DNA from: Patagioenas fasciata
Taxonomy: Eukaryota; Chordata; Aves; Columbiformes; Columbidae
Length of the DNA stretch: 64,000 nt
NCBI RefSeq assembly: GCF_037038585.1
Contig: NC_092523.1
Location: 1,741,001 to 1,805,000, forward strand
Reading direction: 5' to 3'
Below the pieces are notes generated by a model that saw only the letters and a program-made list of their open reading frames with translations, did no database searches and was not told where the DNA came from. Each line of letters begins with the position of its first letter. Positions within the stretch are counted from its first letter, which is position 1. Position numbers and translations under genes: made by a program. Positions 50,486 through 60,486 of the stretch are shown in pieces.

Positions 50486-50780
50486 ATGATAGAAACACAG
50501 AACAGTTTGCTTTGAAGGGATTTTCAAAGCTCCCCCAGTGCCACCCCTGCCATGAGCAGGGACATCTTCACCAGCTCAGGTTGCTCAGAGCCCCATCCAA
50601 CCTGGCCTGGGATGTCTCCAGGGATGGTTCATCCACCCCCTCTCTGCCCAACCTGGGCCAGGCTCTCACCACCCTCAGGGCCAACAATTTCTTCCTCATG
50701 TCCAGCCTGCATCTCCCTCCTTTAGTTTAAAACCATCACCCCTTGTCCTATCACAACAGGCCCTGCTCAAAAGTCCATCC
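50486..50780 (-). mobile_element. CR1 LINE, minus strand, 3' part of an interrupted copy
   Basis: Inverted tail 'agaaacacagaacagtttgc', 'cccccagtgccacccctgcc', 'gggacatcttcaccagctca', 'cttcctcatgtccagcctgc', 'atcaccccttgtcctatcac' and 'ggccctgctcaaaagtccat'. The copy breaks here and appears to resume at 51047. Confidence 0.95.
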
Positions 50781-51046
50781 TTCCAAGCAGCTTGAGCAAC
50801 CCGCTATGTTGTGGTTCGTAATATCCCTCTGGGAATCGAGTGCTTTTTTCATGTTAATGATGCTCTCTGTTACTTCTCAAGTGGCACTTCTACCACTAAA
50901 TGTATCTCTCTGTTGTCCAAGTTGCTCTTCACCTTCCTTCTCCTTAATTTTGTAGGGTGGCCTTGAGTCATCTCAGCTTAGTTTAAAGCCCAGCAGAGGC
51001 CTCATTGATAGTCACGTGTTGATAAGCGACCATCACATGTTGATGG
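50781..51046. other. 266-bp insert splitting a CR1 copy
   Basis: Not CR1. It separates two parts of the same CR1 and is flanked by a 17-base direct repeat (tgctcaaaagtccatcc at 50764-50780, tgctcaaaattctgtcc at 51047-51063; 14 of 17 match) that could be a target-site duplication. It has no poly(A), no LTR termini and no coding frame I recognise. Confidence 0.5.
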
Positions 51047-51170
51047 TGCTCAAAATTCTGTCCGTATCTTTACTTATCATCCCCTTTTAAATCCGGAAAG
51101 ACCGCAATAAGGTCTCCCTGGAGCCTTCTCTTCTCTGAACTGAACAACCCAAATTTAGTTTCACCACTCG
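51047..51170 (-). mobile_element. CR1 LINE, minus strand, 5' part of the interrupted copy
   Basis: Starts with 'aaattctgtccgtatcttta' and goes on through 'accgcaataaggtctccctg', 'gagccttctcttctctgaac' and 'tgaacaacccaaa', the next segment expected in CR1 after the break at 50780. Confidence 0.85.
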
Positions 51171-52034
51171 AATTAGCTCCTGAGGTTGCCCTTATCCCAT
51201 AGCTGGAGATCCATAAAAATACAGACAAAGCTGGTGTAGCTTCCTCTTTCCAACTCTGCGGTTCAGCCAGCCCTGGAATATTTCCCCAGCTCACCAGCAG
51301 CACCCAGACAGTAAATAAACCACAAACTGCAAAGTGAGAACGTGCTTGGGAACCAGGCTGGAGGGACGACCAGCACGTCCAAACCGGGCAGCCAGGACAG
51401 CTCGACTGGTATTTTGGGGCCATGGAAACACCACTGCACCTTCGCTCTGTTTGAGTGTCTGCACCACAGGGCTGACCACTTCTAATGTCTGGTTTCACCT
51501 CTCTTTTAAGAGACAGAGAAACCACGTGGCTGTGCGAACCTGCCCGGGTTATCAGTCCCACTGCAGAGCTGCTGTTTGGCCACCGCTCTCTCCTGCTCCT
51601 TCCCCCTCTCCAAGCTGGATGTGAACTGCTGGGGCTCAGCACCTTCCCTGGCCACATCACAGGCTCACATGAAAACCAGACCCTGGTGCACATGTTGCAT
51701 TTGGCCAAGTCACCCTCAGGTGCAAGCACAAGGTAAAGATTTAACCACAATACTGTTGTTTGGGCCAAGCAGATTAACAAATTTAGTCTATTCTGTTGTA
51801 ATCCAAGCACAGGAGCAGGTCCTCAGCGTGGGTAACCCTGCAGAGCTTTCCTACGGGAAAACATAGAAAATAACAGCCTGCTGGAAAGCCATTTCTGATG
51901 GGTTTGTGCAAGTTTTGGTGACTAAACTGCGTGGTTTGCAGGAGACAGATGGACCATCAGGCCAGCGAACAGCAGCTGGGGCATCAGCACGCACCTCGCC
52001 TGCCTCGAGCATCCAGCAGCTGTTGAAGAAGGTT
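51171..52034. other. Intergenic sequence, no gene seen
   Basis: Unique DNA. A minus-strand frame open for 246 codons at 51070-51810 starts in unique sequence and ends inside the CR1, so it is a chance frame. Confidence 0.5.
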
Positions 52035-52090
52035 GTAGAATCATAGAATGATAGAGTGAGCATCTCCAGTGCCTCTAAGCACCTTTTTCT
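52035..52090 (-). mobile_element. Short CR1 tail remnant, minus strand
   Basis: 'agaatcatagaatgatagag' is a typical inverted CR1 tail, but the following sequence soon loses similarity. Only a few tens of bases are supported. Confidence 0.5.
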
Positions 52091-52854
52091 GCTCAAGTCC
52101 TGGCTGCCCCAGTAGCTCTGGCTCAGCAGCATCATCATCTTCACACACATATTCTCCTGGACTTCCACCAGCCCATGCATATCAAGCCCGGTTTAACTCC
52201 ACCTTTCCGTTCTTGTGATAACGTCAAGATAAATAAAGCAGGTTTGGCAAAACCATCTTTTCCCATAACATCAAAAAAAAAAAAGAGGTCAGATAACTTA
52301 AAAGCCTGGAAGAAGCATAGATAGCAACAAGAACAAGGCATCACAAGGAGCAAACTGGAGCTCTTGGTAATCTGAGCTCATAAAAATAACAGGTCTTTTT
52401 GTCCAGCTCCCACAGTTCTCCCCACAAAGCAGAGGTGTTGGACACATCTCCCAAAAACAGCCGCTCCACCAAAGGGTTAAGGCCCAAAGGGGCCAAGTTA
52501 CCTGTTGATGGGTCCCAACACAAAGCTGTAAAAAAAGGGGAAAATTGAGTGTGGTCTATGGGTGCAGATATTATGAGCTCTCCTCAGTGATTTCTCCACC
52601 AGCAAGACGGGTAAGGGAAAACTGGGCAGAGCTTCTGTGTCCCGTATTTTTAAAAGGCTGGTATGTTAATGAGTGATTGTGAGGAAAACACACAGAAAAA
52701 TGATTCAGAGGCCGAAGCAGCAAGAGGCTTCACAGGCTCAATAAGTTCCACTTAGCTTATCAAAAACTTAAGACCGAGAGCTGGTTTGATCACATCACAT
52801 AAGCCTCTTCGCAAGGAGCAAAACCTGGGTCCTAGAGGACTCTTTAGCCTGGTG
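52091..52854. other. Intergenic sequence, no gene seen
   Basis: Unique DNA with an A run at about 52271-52284. No exon is supported. Confidence 0.5.
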
Positions 52855-53130
52855 GTGAAAGGCAGAACAAGAATTAATAGCTGAGAGTCAGACAAATTAC
52901 AAGTGGAAATAAACAGTGAGGGCGATTAACCAGACAACCCGCTGAGGGAAGCGGTGGATTCTCCACCGTCTGATTTCTTCAAGATGGGATGTTTTCCTGG
53001 AGGATGTGCTTTTGCTGAATTCCCATGGCAGGGCGCAACACGCAGGTAAAAGGATGAAATTTAAGGCTTATATTCAGGAGATGAGACAGGATGATCTAAT
53101 GTCCCTTCTTGGTCATAAACGTGATGGATC
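52855..53130 (+). mobile_element. Ancient amniote CR1 fragment, plus strand
   Basis: An old CR1 type distinct from the young copies: 'gagggcgattaaccagacaa', 'agggaagcggtggattctcc', 'gggatgttttcctggaggat', 'ggagatgagacaggatgatc' and 'taatgtcccttcttggtcat' occur in consensus order. This type is shared by reptiles and birds, so the insertion is likely very old. Confidence 0.72.
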
Positions 53131-54603
53131 CAGGAGTCTGTGAAAGTTGGCAGAGATGCATTTCCCCAGCCTGCCCCTGCACATGTAATGCTTGCTCGAT
53201 TTAATAAAGCCTCATATTAAAAACGTCTCACTAATTTTCTGTGGCAGCAGTTCCCTCACGAGAAGACATTGCCCAAACGGTAACAAAACCTCACTTTGTA
53301 ACCCAATGACCCCCCAAAAAACGGTGTGATGCCTCAGATGAGACTGGCCTGGGGAACTCACTTGAGACTCAAAACGACCTATTTGTCAGAAACAAAACAG
53401 GAAACTGAGCAAAGCAAAAATAAGTTTTAAAAAGTGAGAAACCTCACTTTTCAGGCATTTTCAGAGTGCCATCCAGCTGGTTTAGCCAAAACACAGATTT
53501 TTTGCTATTTGTGGTACATCGGTGGGTGTTTTGTGTGCTATCACCATTGAAGATGGGGGCTGAGAGCCTCGCGAACACTGGGAGACAACAGCTGCAAAAA
53601 GCTAGAGAGGCCACTTCTCTTTCCCCAGAAAATGAGGAGCAATTCTTGAGCACAGCTTCTATAATATATTTCTATTATAACAAATCAGTTTTGGTCGTAT
53701 CTCAGGCTGGTTCAGCATCATGAACGCCAAAGGTTTTGCCTCGCTATGGAAGCAATTTAAAGCTGAAGGGGGTTTTTGGGAGGGAGGATGCAGAGCCAAA
53801 GGTGGCGGTCGCTTGTAGCAATGTAAACCTCAGTCCAAAACTGGGCAAGAACCAGGCAGATTTACTGAGTGTGACTGAGATTTAAGTGAGCGCAACATCA
53901 CCGTGGAGTTGTGTCATCCGAAAACCGGAGGCAATGAATCACCTCTGCTGAACACAAGAACTCGCTTTCACCAAACTTTTTATCCCCCCACCCATCAGAC
54001 CACCAGATTATTTTCTTTTTACCATCATGTTACTTAATAAAAAGACTTTTAGGGACTTTTAACTTACTCGGGCTCGAATTCCCATAACTCGTGCTTTGTA
54101 AAAAGTCATCTGAAAACCTTACATTAGGTCTTAACAAGGTTCAGCCTCTTGCTTGCCTGTAGCACAGGGATGATTCCCTCTAAGAAGGGAGACCAGGTGA
54201 GCATGGATGTAAGGTGACTTCATAGTTCCTTATTAAAGTAAACAAATTAACATTAACTCCCAGTAATCCTGGAATTATAACTTGAGAGCAGGATGCTTTG
54301 CTTTCTCCTGGGCCATCTTCAACAAGGTTGAGGGGTGGTCCCAAAACCAACTGTGGGTTCTTCTGCATCTGCTTGAAATATGTTGGTCTGATTGGGTTTT
54401 ATGTTTTTTCAAATGGAAAACTCTACAGCGGCAACTAAAATTAAAATTGACAACAGATCAATGTAAATACATTTGTTTATACGGAGATCACAAAGCAGGT
54501 CTGGAAGGGTTTCTAAACCAGTTTCCCAGTCCCTTCCTCATTTTATTATCTTGAAAGTAGAAACAGACCCCAATAGGCCTCACGGATTTCAAGTTCATTT
54601 GTG
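53131..54603. other. Intergenic sequence, no gene seen
   Basis: Unique AT-rich DNA. 'tcgatttaataaagcctcat' with 'attaaaaacgtctcactaat' near 53195-53235 looks enhancer-like. No exon is supported. Confidence 0.45.
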
Positions 54604-54615
54604 AGTTCAGGGTCA
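54604..54615 (+). promoter_or_regulatory. DR0 nuclear-receptor-like motif
   Basis: AGTTCA directly followed by GGGTCA, both fitting the half-site consensus RGKTSA, with no spacer. DR0 sites have been reported as bound by RAR/RXR, although less classical than DR2 and DR5. It lies about 5.3 kb beyond the CYP26B1 poly(A) site. Confidence 0.3.
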
Positions 54616-54859
54616 TAACATCTAAATTTCACCTCGTTGACTTGCAGAGTCAGTTGTTACCAGAGGAGGATGTTAATGCAGTTAAAATAAGGCAAGAGAG
54701 GGAGGGCTTGGTACCAAACTGCTGCCAGGGAATCACCAGTCACAGTCATAAAGCACTTTGTCCCTTCCAATACCTGCTCCATCCATGTGAACAAGCACTT
54801 GCCAGGACAGGAGAGACAGGGGAAAGTGGAGCAGTTAGTAATGCAAACAATATTGAAGG

Positions 54860-54950
54860 AATAATAGAATAACACAGAGTAGAAGGGACCTGCATTGGTC
54901 ACATCATCCCACCACCTGTCCCAAGCAGAAGGGGCTATGGCTGGGCAACC
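54860..54950 (-). mobile_element. Degraded CR1 3' end, minus strand
   Basis: 'gaataatagaataacacaga' resembles an inverted CR1 tail, followed by 'gtagaagggacctgcattgg' and 'acatcatcccaccacctgtc'. Short and diverged. Confidence 0.55.
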
Positions 54951-55239
54951 CACCATAGAAGATGGTGAACTTGATGGAGTGGCAGAAAGACTCATAGGAT
55001 TCACTGATTAATTATTCCTTGGGGTCTCTTGGATATCTTATCAGCACGAGTAGATAACAACACACTTGCTGAAACTCTGCCAGGTGATTCAGACAAGTCC
55101 AACATTTCAGGTCCTGTAAACCTGAATGAATTGATCTCAAGGGTGCTTTCCTATAGGTTGACCTTCCCCAGCAGGTCAGCTTTAACAGCAAGACGGCTCT
55201 GTGGTCTCTCTGGGTCCATTTTTTCCAGTGTTCTGTGGA
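54951..55239. other. Intergenic sequence with an ER8 motif
   Basis: Unique DNA without coding features. The notable site is the everted repeat at 55159-55178, listed separately. Confidence 0.5.
55159..55178. promoter_or_regulatory. Perfect ER8 everted repeat, retinoid-receptor-like
   Basis: TGACCT at 55159-55164, an 8-base spacer, AGGTCA at 55173-55178. Both halves are perfect. Everted repeats with 8-base spacing are an established RAR/RXR-responsive arrangement (first described for a gamma-crystallin gene). The site is about 4.7 kb past the CYP26B1 poly(A) site. Function is inferred. Confidence 0.4.
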
Positions 55240-55480
55240 CAAACACTAGTTAATTTTATGAGAGTAATCCGACACATTAATTTATTCAGTCCAGATTCAG
55301 TCTACGAGGCCCCTTCACTGCCCCATTGAGTCTATCTGCCCAGTGATTAATATCCAGCAGAGGAAATGTTCTGCTTTATTAATAGACGCAATAATGTCTG
55401 TCTTAATGCAACTCCTGCAAAAGCAATTCTAGTACTCATGGGCTTGTGGTTTTAAATAAACTTCTAGAGAGGAAGACGGC
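55240..55480. promoter_or_regulatory. Candidate regulatory block
   Basis: Unique AT-rich sequence with OTX/PITX-like TAATCC at 55265-55270, 'attaatttattcagtcc', 'cagtgattaatatccagc' and 'tttattaatagacgcaataa'. It lies right next to the ER8 motif. Typical texture of a conserved element, untested. Confidence 0.28.
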
Positions 55481-58019
55481 AGATCAGGACAGACAGAGGT
55501 TGAGCTTTGGGCTGGTCACTTCTGGGATGTGAAGTGTCCGGCTCCATGATGTGATGAGAGCCCAGGACACTCGTGACATCTTCCACTGGGCTCAGGTTGT
55601 GGCTCTGCATTTTGGTGGTCTGCAGCCCACCCCTTGGAGTCAGCCAAGCTGACCATATTTCACCGCTTCCTCACCTTTTCAACCCATATCCTTCCTTCTA
55701 TGCAGACTTTACAAGCTACAACACCAAGAAAGTTCTGCTTCGAAAGCTCTGGAAAAGGACAAGACAAGCTGATGTAGAACATCTCCTTTGGTGACTCCAA
55801 AACAGTCCTGGTGCTCCAGTAGGCCAGGACCTCCCCAACCAACCCATAGACCTAACCTGAGGTTTAACCAGAAAAAAAGGTTTAGTCTACACCTGCCCAT
55901 TTCTTTCAACCTTTCCCTCAATATATGTTACTCCCATAGACAGGTATGAGATACCATGGGGTGCAACAGCTGCTTTGACATTTCGTGAGCACCCAAGGAG
56001 CACATCTGTGGTTGTTTGGGGTTCCTCAATGCAATCCACCACCACCACACGCAAGCACATCCAAAAAACAACCCTCTTCCTACTGAGCAAAATGAATCCA
56101 TGTAGCCATAATTACACAAATATTGTTAAAGGAAAAGCTATATGTGAATGTAGACTAAACACAGTTCTTATGCCAGATAAAACTGTGTTCATTACACTGA
56201 AAGAGGAACTGTTCGTGCCATAACAAATGGTCAAACATGATACTTCAGAACAAATATACATATATACTTCATCTGTATTTATAATGTCGAAAAAGCATAT
56301 AAAACCCCAATCCAGTTTCCAACACAGTCAAAATAAAGGCAGCCATTGACTTCACCGAGTGCGGAAGGAGGACATGAAATAGTAACACGAACAGGAGGAT
56401 GCAGGTAAGGTCATTTGGATGCTGGTCTTAGGTCATTAAAAAGAAATGTTCCTAGTGTGAGTGAACTGATTCTTTAAGCTTCTGCCTGAAATACTTGGGA
56501 AACATTCAGTTTTGGAGTCCATTTCTTAGCATTGGTATGACACTCAACATTACCTTAATTTAATTTCATATCACCTAATGGTGACTTTGGGAAGCTGTTT
56601 AAGAAAAGTCTTCCCCAATAGAGACCTTCCCCAAGGTCTCCATCACGGAACTGTCACCCTGCTATTGCAGCCTGACCCTTCTGATCTTCATTGTCCCAGG
56701 GAAGTTCAAGTCACTGTGATAGGAGCGCCTCTTGATTTTGATACACTCAGAAATTCTCTTGTGAAACCACCCAGAGGGAACCAGCATGAAGCCTTGCGGG
56801 GACGTGTTAGCTAAAACCAGGCTTAAGCCCCCAGTTTTGCGTCTCTACACTGCAGATTATTTACAAGAAAACACATATAGGTCCTCTGGAGGCTTGAGCC
56901 ACAGTGTCAAAACTTCCCTGACTCACTCTTTGCCGTATTTTTTCATGCAAGCACTTCTCATTTGTATTTTATCATGTCCGAATCACACATCAGCAGTTAG
57001 ATCAATAATCAGGAAGATGCTGTAAGTTAGACTCTGGGTGTAATGGCCAGTCGTAAAGGCAAATCTTCATTTCCAACTGGGATAAATTGGAAATCTCTTA
57101 TGTGCAAGTGAGGAGGGAGACCTTCAAAAAGAAATATTTGCCAAAAAGCCATTTGCTATTCCGCCACTTTACATCCTTTTTGCTGTCACATTCAATCATT
57201 TTTAAATGTACCAACAGGACGTTTGTAAGGTATCAAGGCTATTCAGGTGCTATAAATTATTACCACAGCATTTGGGAAGATGAAGTAGAATTTATCTGGG
57301 GGGGTTTTCAGCCTGTTTCTATTAGGGCCAGCAGGATGCACACAGCATGCCAACCTCAATAGTGCACTGCAAGGGTCTAAAATAGGTGTGTGAAGCCTTC
57401 AGCACAAGAGGAACATGGAGAGAAGAAGCCATGAGCAATCCCCAAGCCATCTGATGTAGCAACATCCCCCAGCAGGCATGGTGGTCATTACTGTTTCCTT
57501 CCAGCTGAAATATGCTGTTCTTTTCTATTCCATTCATGGGGCAGCACATGACTGGTACCCATGCTCTTCAAACACCAGCTAAGACCAGAGCTAAGGGTCT
57601 ACCAGGACTCCTAAAATTATGTGGGGGTAAGAGGTGCCAAGAAGCCACTCATACCACTTGGAAATCCGTCTCTTTCTCCCATCTCTCTCTTTTTTAATGA
57701 TTCCTGTAAGTGTTATTTTAGTGACACTTTAACATTTTGCACTGCTCCCTTTAGCTCAACGCTACCTCACCATCCCCTTGGAAGGGTCTGAGACTCGAGC
57801 CTTGCAGATTAAAGCCAAACCGAGGGGACAGAAGCCCACTCCAGCAGCCTAATTTTGCAAGGGACACCAAGTTGTGATCAGAAAAGGAAAAAAAAAAAAA
57901 GAAGAAAAAGAGAAAAATCCACGTAAGCGTACACACACTCACACACCTTTTCTACACTCTCACACGCAACCTTTAAAAAGAAGCTTTCCGAGAGTTCAGC
58001 TAAAGTTAAAACAAAGTGA
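55481..58019. other. Intergenic sequence, no gene seen
   Basis: Unique DNA. Two AGGTCA half-sites 16 bases apart lie at 56408-56413 and 56430-56435, and an A-rich run near 57888-57912. No exon or repeat supported. Confidence 0.5.
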
Positions 58020-58560
58020 GTAACGTGAAACTCAGTGCCGGAGCCGAATGGAAAGAACACGGAGTCCGACTGACCTGCGCTGCCGTCCAGCGGCTCCCGC
58101 GAGACCACCCCAAAAAAGCTCCCTGCTTCTGTTGGAACCGAGCGAGACACATCATCCCCCTCCAGGGGTGGTGCAGCTCCTCGCCAAAAAGCCATAAATT
58201 ATAAATAAATAAAAAAACTAGAAGCAAAGGGAGGGGAGCAAAGAGGGGGGTGGGGAAAGAAATCCCAAAGAGAAAAGGCCAAGAGGAAATGACCTTCCCT
58301 GCTATTAAATAGGTGACAGACGGGTATTATAAATGCATCACGGGCTGGAAGGGAAAGGAAGGGTGAGGAGGTGACACGTCGGTCCCTTCGGGTCAAGGAG
58401 AGGCCAGGGAAAGGGACATGAGCGTGGACAAGCGCAACTGCACGGTGTTTTTTGGCGACGGGCAGGACAGGAACGGTAAGACCGCTGCTGGCAGGACACG
58501 TCCAGAGCGGCGACCAGGAACAGAGAGCGGCCGCAAAGCACTAAAGGGAGGGAAAGGAGC
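58020..58560 (+). promoter_or_regulatory. CpG-dense, promoter-like segment with TATA box and RARE-like repeats
   Basis: CpGs are frequent here (about 12 between 58024 and 58145 and 15 between 58378 and 58534) while the rest of the intergenic DNA is CpG-poor. On the plus strand there is TATAAATG at 58328-58335, a DR2 (GGGTGA-GG-AGGTGA) at 58361-58374 and a DR5-like repeat (GGGTCA-AGGAG-AGGCCA, one mismatch) at 58390-58406. An ATG at 58418 in fair context opens a frame, and a good 5' splice donor (ACG/GTAAGA) follows at 58476. It could be a retinoic-acid-responsive promoter for a transcript convergent with CYP26B1, or an enhancer. I recognise no protein. Confidence 0.38.
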
Positions 58561-59341
58561 CTCAGAGCCTCTGGCTGCACCGAAGGGACATGGGTTTGGG
58601 TTGCATGGTCACATTTTCCAGCCAATTGCAGAAAAAAAAAGAAAAAAGCTGCATTAATTCCTTCACTTGCCTTTTAACGCGATCATGGGAAGGGTTTGCA
58701 GAGCAGCAACATCCTGTTCTCCAACTCCCACCACAGCCAGGGCGCTATCAGAGCTTGTTTTTTTTTTAATGAGGAGAAGAGCAAGGAGACAGAAGCTAAT
58801 TGCTTAAATAATTACCTGATGACTCACTAAGCACTCCCAACACACCCCATCTCCACTCTGGGACAGCTGCAGCTGAAACTCCCATCAGTAGCTTGCCCTG
58901 TCATACCTCATGCAAAGCCCTTCATCCCACCACCCAAGGCCAGAAGTTCCTAAAACTTGTTGGGTTTAAAAATCTCAAAGCAAGCTCTGCTCGCAGAAAA
59001 CTCCGGGACACAGGTTTGCTGAGGACCTGATTACCAGAGCAACCTCTCAATAGCCCAAATGGGAAATGATGGGAGGGCCGGGGACAACCTGCCTGCTCCC
59101 ACCCAACCTGTGGCACTGCTGCTGCCCATCACAGGGTCCTTCCCATTTGGGCTACCTGCGTTGTGCTTCGTCTGGTCCACCACACACATCCTGCCTACCA
59201 TCCAGCGTGCCAATGCAATCTGTTGTTTTGCCTGTGTTCTTCAACTCATGATGGTCTCCTAAGTCATCTCTATATGGTGGAAGCTCCTGAAAGAGCCAGC
59301 AGCAAAGGCCACGGCACACACACAACTGGACACAAACGCTT
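58561..59341. other. Intergenic sequence, no gene seen
   Basis: Unique DNA between the CpG-dense segment and the pentamer repeat. T-rich near 58758-58768. No exon is supported. Confidence 0.5.
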
Positions 59342-59451
59342 TTCCCTTCCCTTCCCTTCCCTTCCCTTCCCTTCCCTTCCCTTCCCTTCCCTTCCCTTCC
59401 CTTCCCTTCCCTTCCCTTCCCTTCCCTTCCCTTCCCTTCCCTTCCCTTCCC
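59342..59451. repeat. (TTCCC)22 pentanucleotide repeat
   Basis: Twenty-two perfect TTCCC units on the plus strand, GGGAA on the minus strand. The sense direction of CYP26B1 is minus, so its read-through RNA would be (GGGAA)n, which can form G-quadruplexes. The repeat starts about 430 bp downstream of the inferred poly(A) site. The high purity suggests a young or unstable locus. Confidence 0.97.
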
Positions 59452-59564
59452 CTGTGTTTTGCCCAGTCTCTGTCTCTTGCTAGGGAGAAGTAGAAGATTT
59501 GGGCAGAAACCAGGTATCCTGGAGCTCACCAAACCCTGAGGGTTGGCGGATGGACCTCATAGTG

Positions 59565-59745
59565 TAGACACTTTGGCCAGGTTGATCAGAATCACATCCA
59601 GCCAGGCTCTGAGTATCTTCAGGGATGGAAACTGCACATCTCTGGGCAATTTGGTTCAATGGTTGGCCATGTTTAAGTGGAATTTCCTGTATTTCAATCC
59701 ACACCAGGCAGTAAGGCCTCACCCTGGCCATGAAGAGTGATAGGT
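59565..59745 (-). mobile_element. Degraded CR1 LINE fragment, minus strand
   Basis: 'ggccaggttgatcagaatca', 'tccagccaggctctgagtat', 'cttcagggatggaaactgca' and 'atctctgggcaatttggttc' follow the CR1 order in reverse. The inverted 3' tail is lost. It lies just beyond the 3' end of CYP26B1. Confidence 0.75.
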
Positions 59746-59854
59746 CCCAAATTGGGTGCAAATATCCCACACATCCTGGGGCCCCAGTTCCCAGGATGAG
59801 GTTGTCACCCTAAGACCCCAAACCAGGTGCCACAAGCCCTTCGAGAGGACATGC

Positions 59855-59899
59855 AGGAGGATATGAAACAAAAACTTTGGAGATTCAACTCTTTTTATT
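59855..59899 (-). terminator. Inferred poly(A) site of CYP26B1
   Basis: On the minus strand, AATAAA lies at 59899-59894, followed by a likely cleavage zone near 59880 and then a T/GT-rich downstream element (gtttttgtttc) at about 59875-59860. The order and spacing match a vertebrate polyadenylation site. Other AATAAA hexamers on this strand at 60342-60337 and 61175-61170 could serve as earlier sites. Confidence 0.65.
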
Positions 59900-60471
59900 A
59901 TGGAAGTCTATAAAATAGCCACATGGATTATTTTTTTTTTAAGATCACAAAATACACAACATTCATTTTAATATGCGACACATAATATTATATACATATT
60001 AAAACCCACATGACTGAAACATATGTTCACACGGCACCAATTTCATAACGAAAAACCCCACAAGTGCTTTTTCCTTTTTTTTTAATATTAAAAACAACTG
60101 TGATAAAACATATTAATATTTTTCCAGACAATGTTTACAATAGAGGAGAAAAAAAACATATTTTACTAAATAACAAATATTTAACAGCAAAACTTTATAC
60201 TAAATATCTATTTTGAATTATAACAAAAATACTTATAATAGTTTATAAAGACAGACCAAAAAAAAATTTGTGTATAAAATAATATAGCAAATTGGACTGT
60301 GCTAAGGAAAAACAAAAATTCTGAGATTCAAAGTGCTTTATTCTGCAAACCCACTGCAGCAACTTTTTTAGTCAAGTTATATTCGTTAGGAATGAAAAAA
60401 CAAAAGCATGACTTACTTCTGCCTAGATTAAATACTCACACACACAAACATTACATATACACGATGTAAGC

Positions 60472-60486
60472 ACATATATATATATA
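60472..60486. repeat. Short AT dinucleotide run
   Basis: About 15 bp of alternating AT within the inferred 3' UTR. Confidence 0.7.

Noticed and set aside
51070-51810. Open frame of 246 codons, minus strand
   Set aside because: It begins in unique DNA and ends inside a CR1 fragment, with no domain and no splice structure.
56408-56435. Two AGGTCA half-sites in direct orientation
   Set aside because: The spacer of 16 bases is not a known dimer arrangement, so they are treated as single half-sites.
59152-59532. Frame with a repeating Gly-Lys-Gly-Arg-Glu pattern
   Set aside because: It is the translation of the (GGGAA)n simple repeat.
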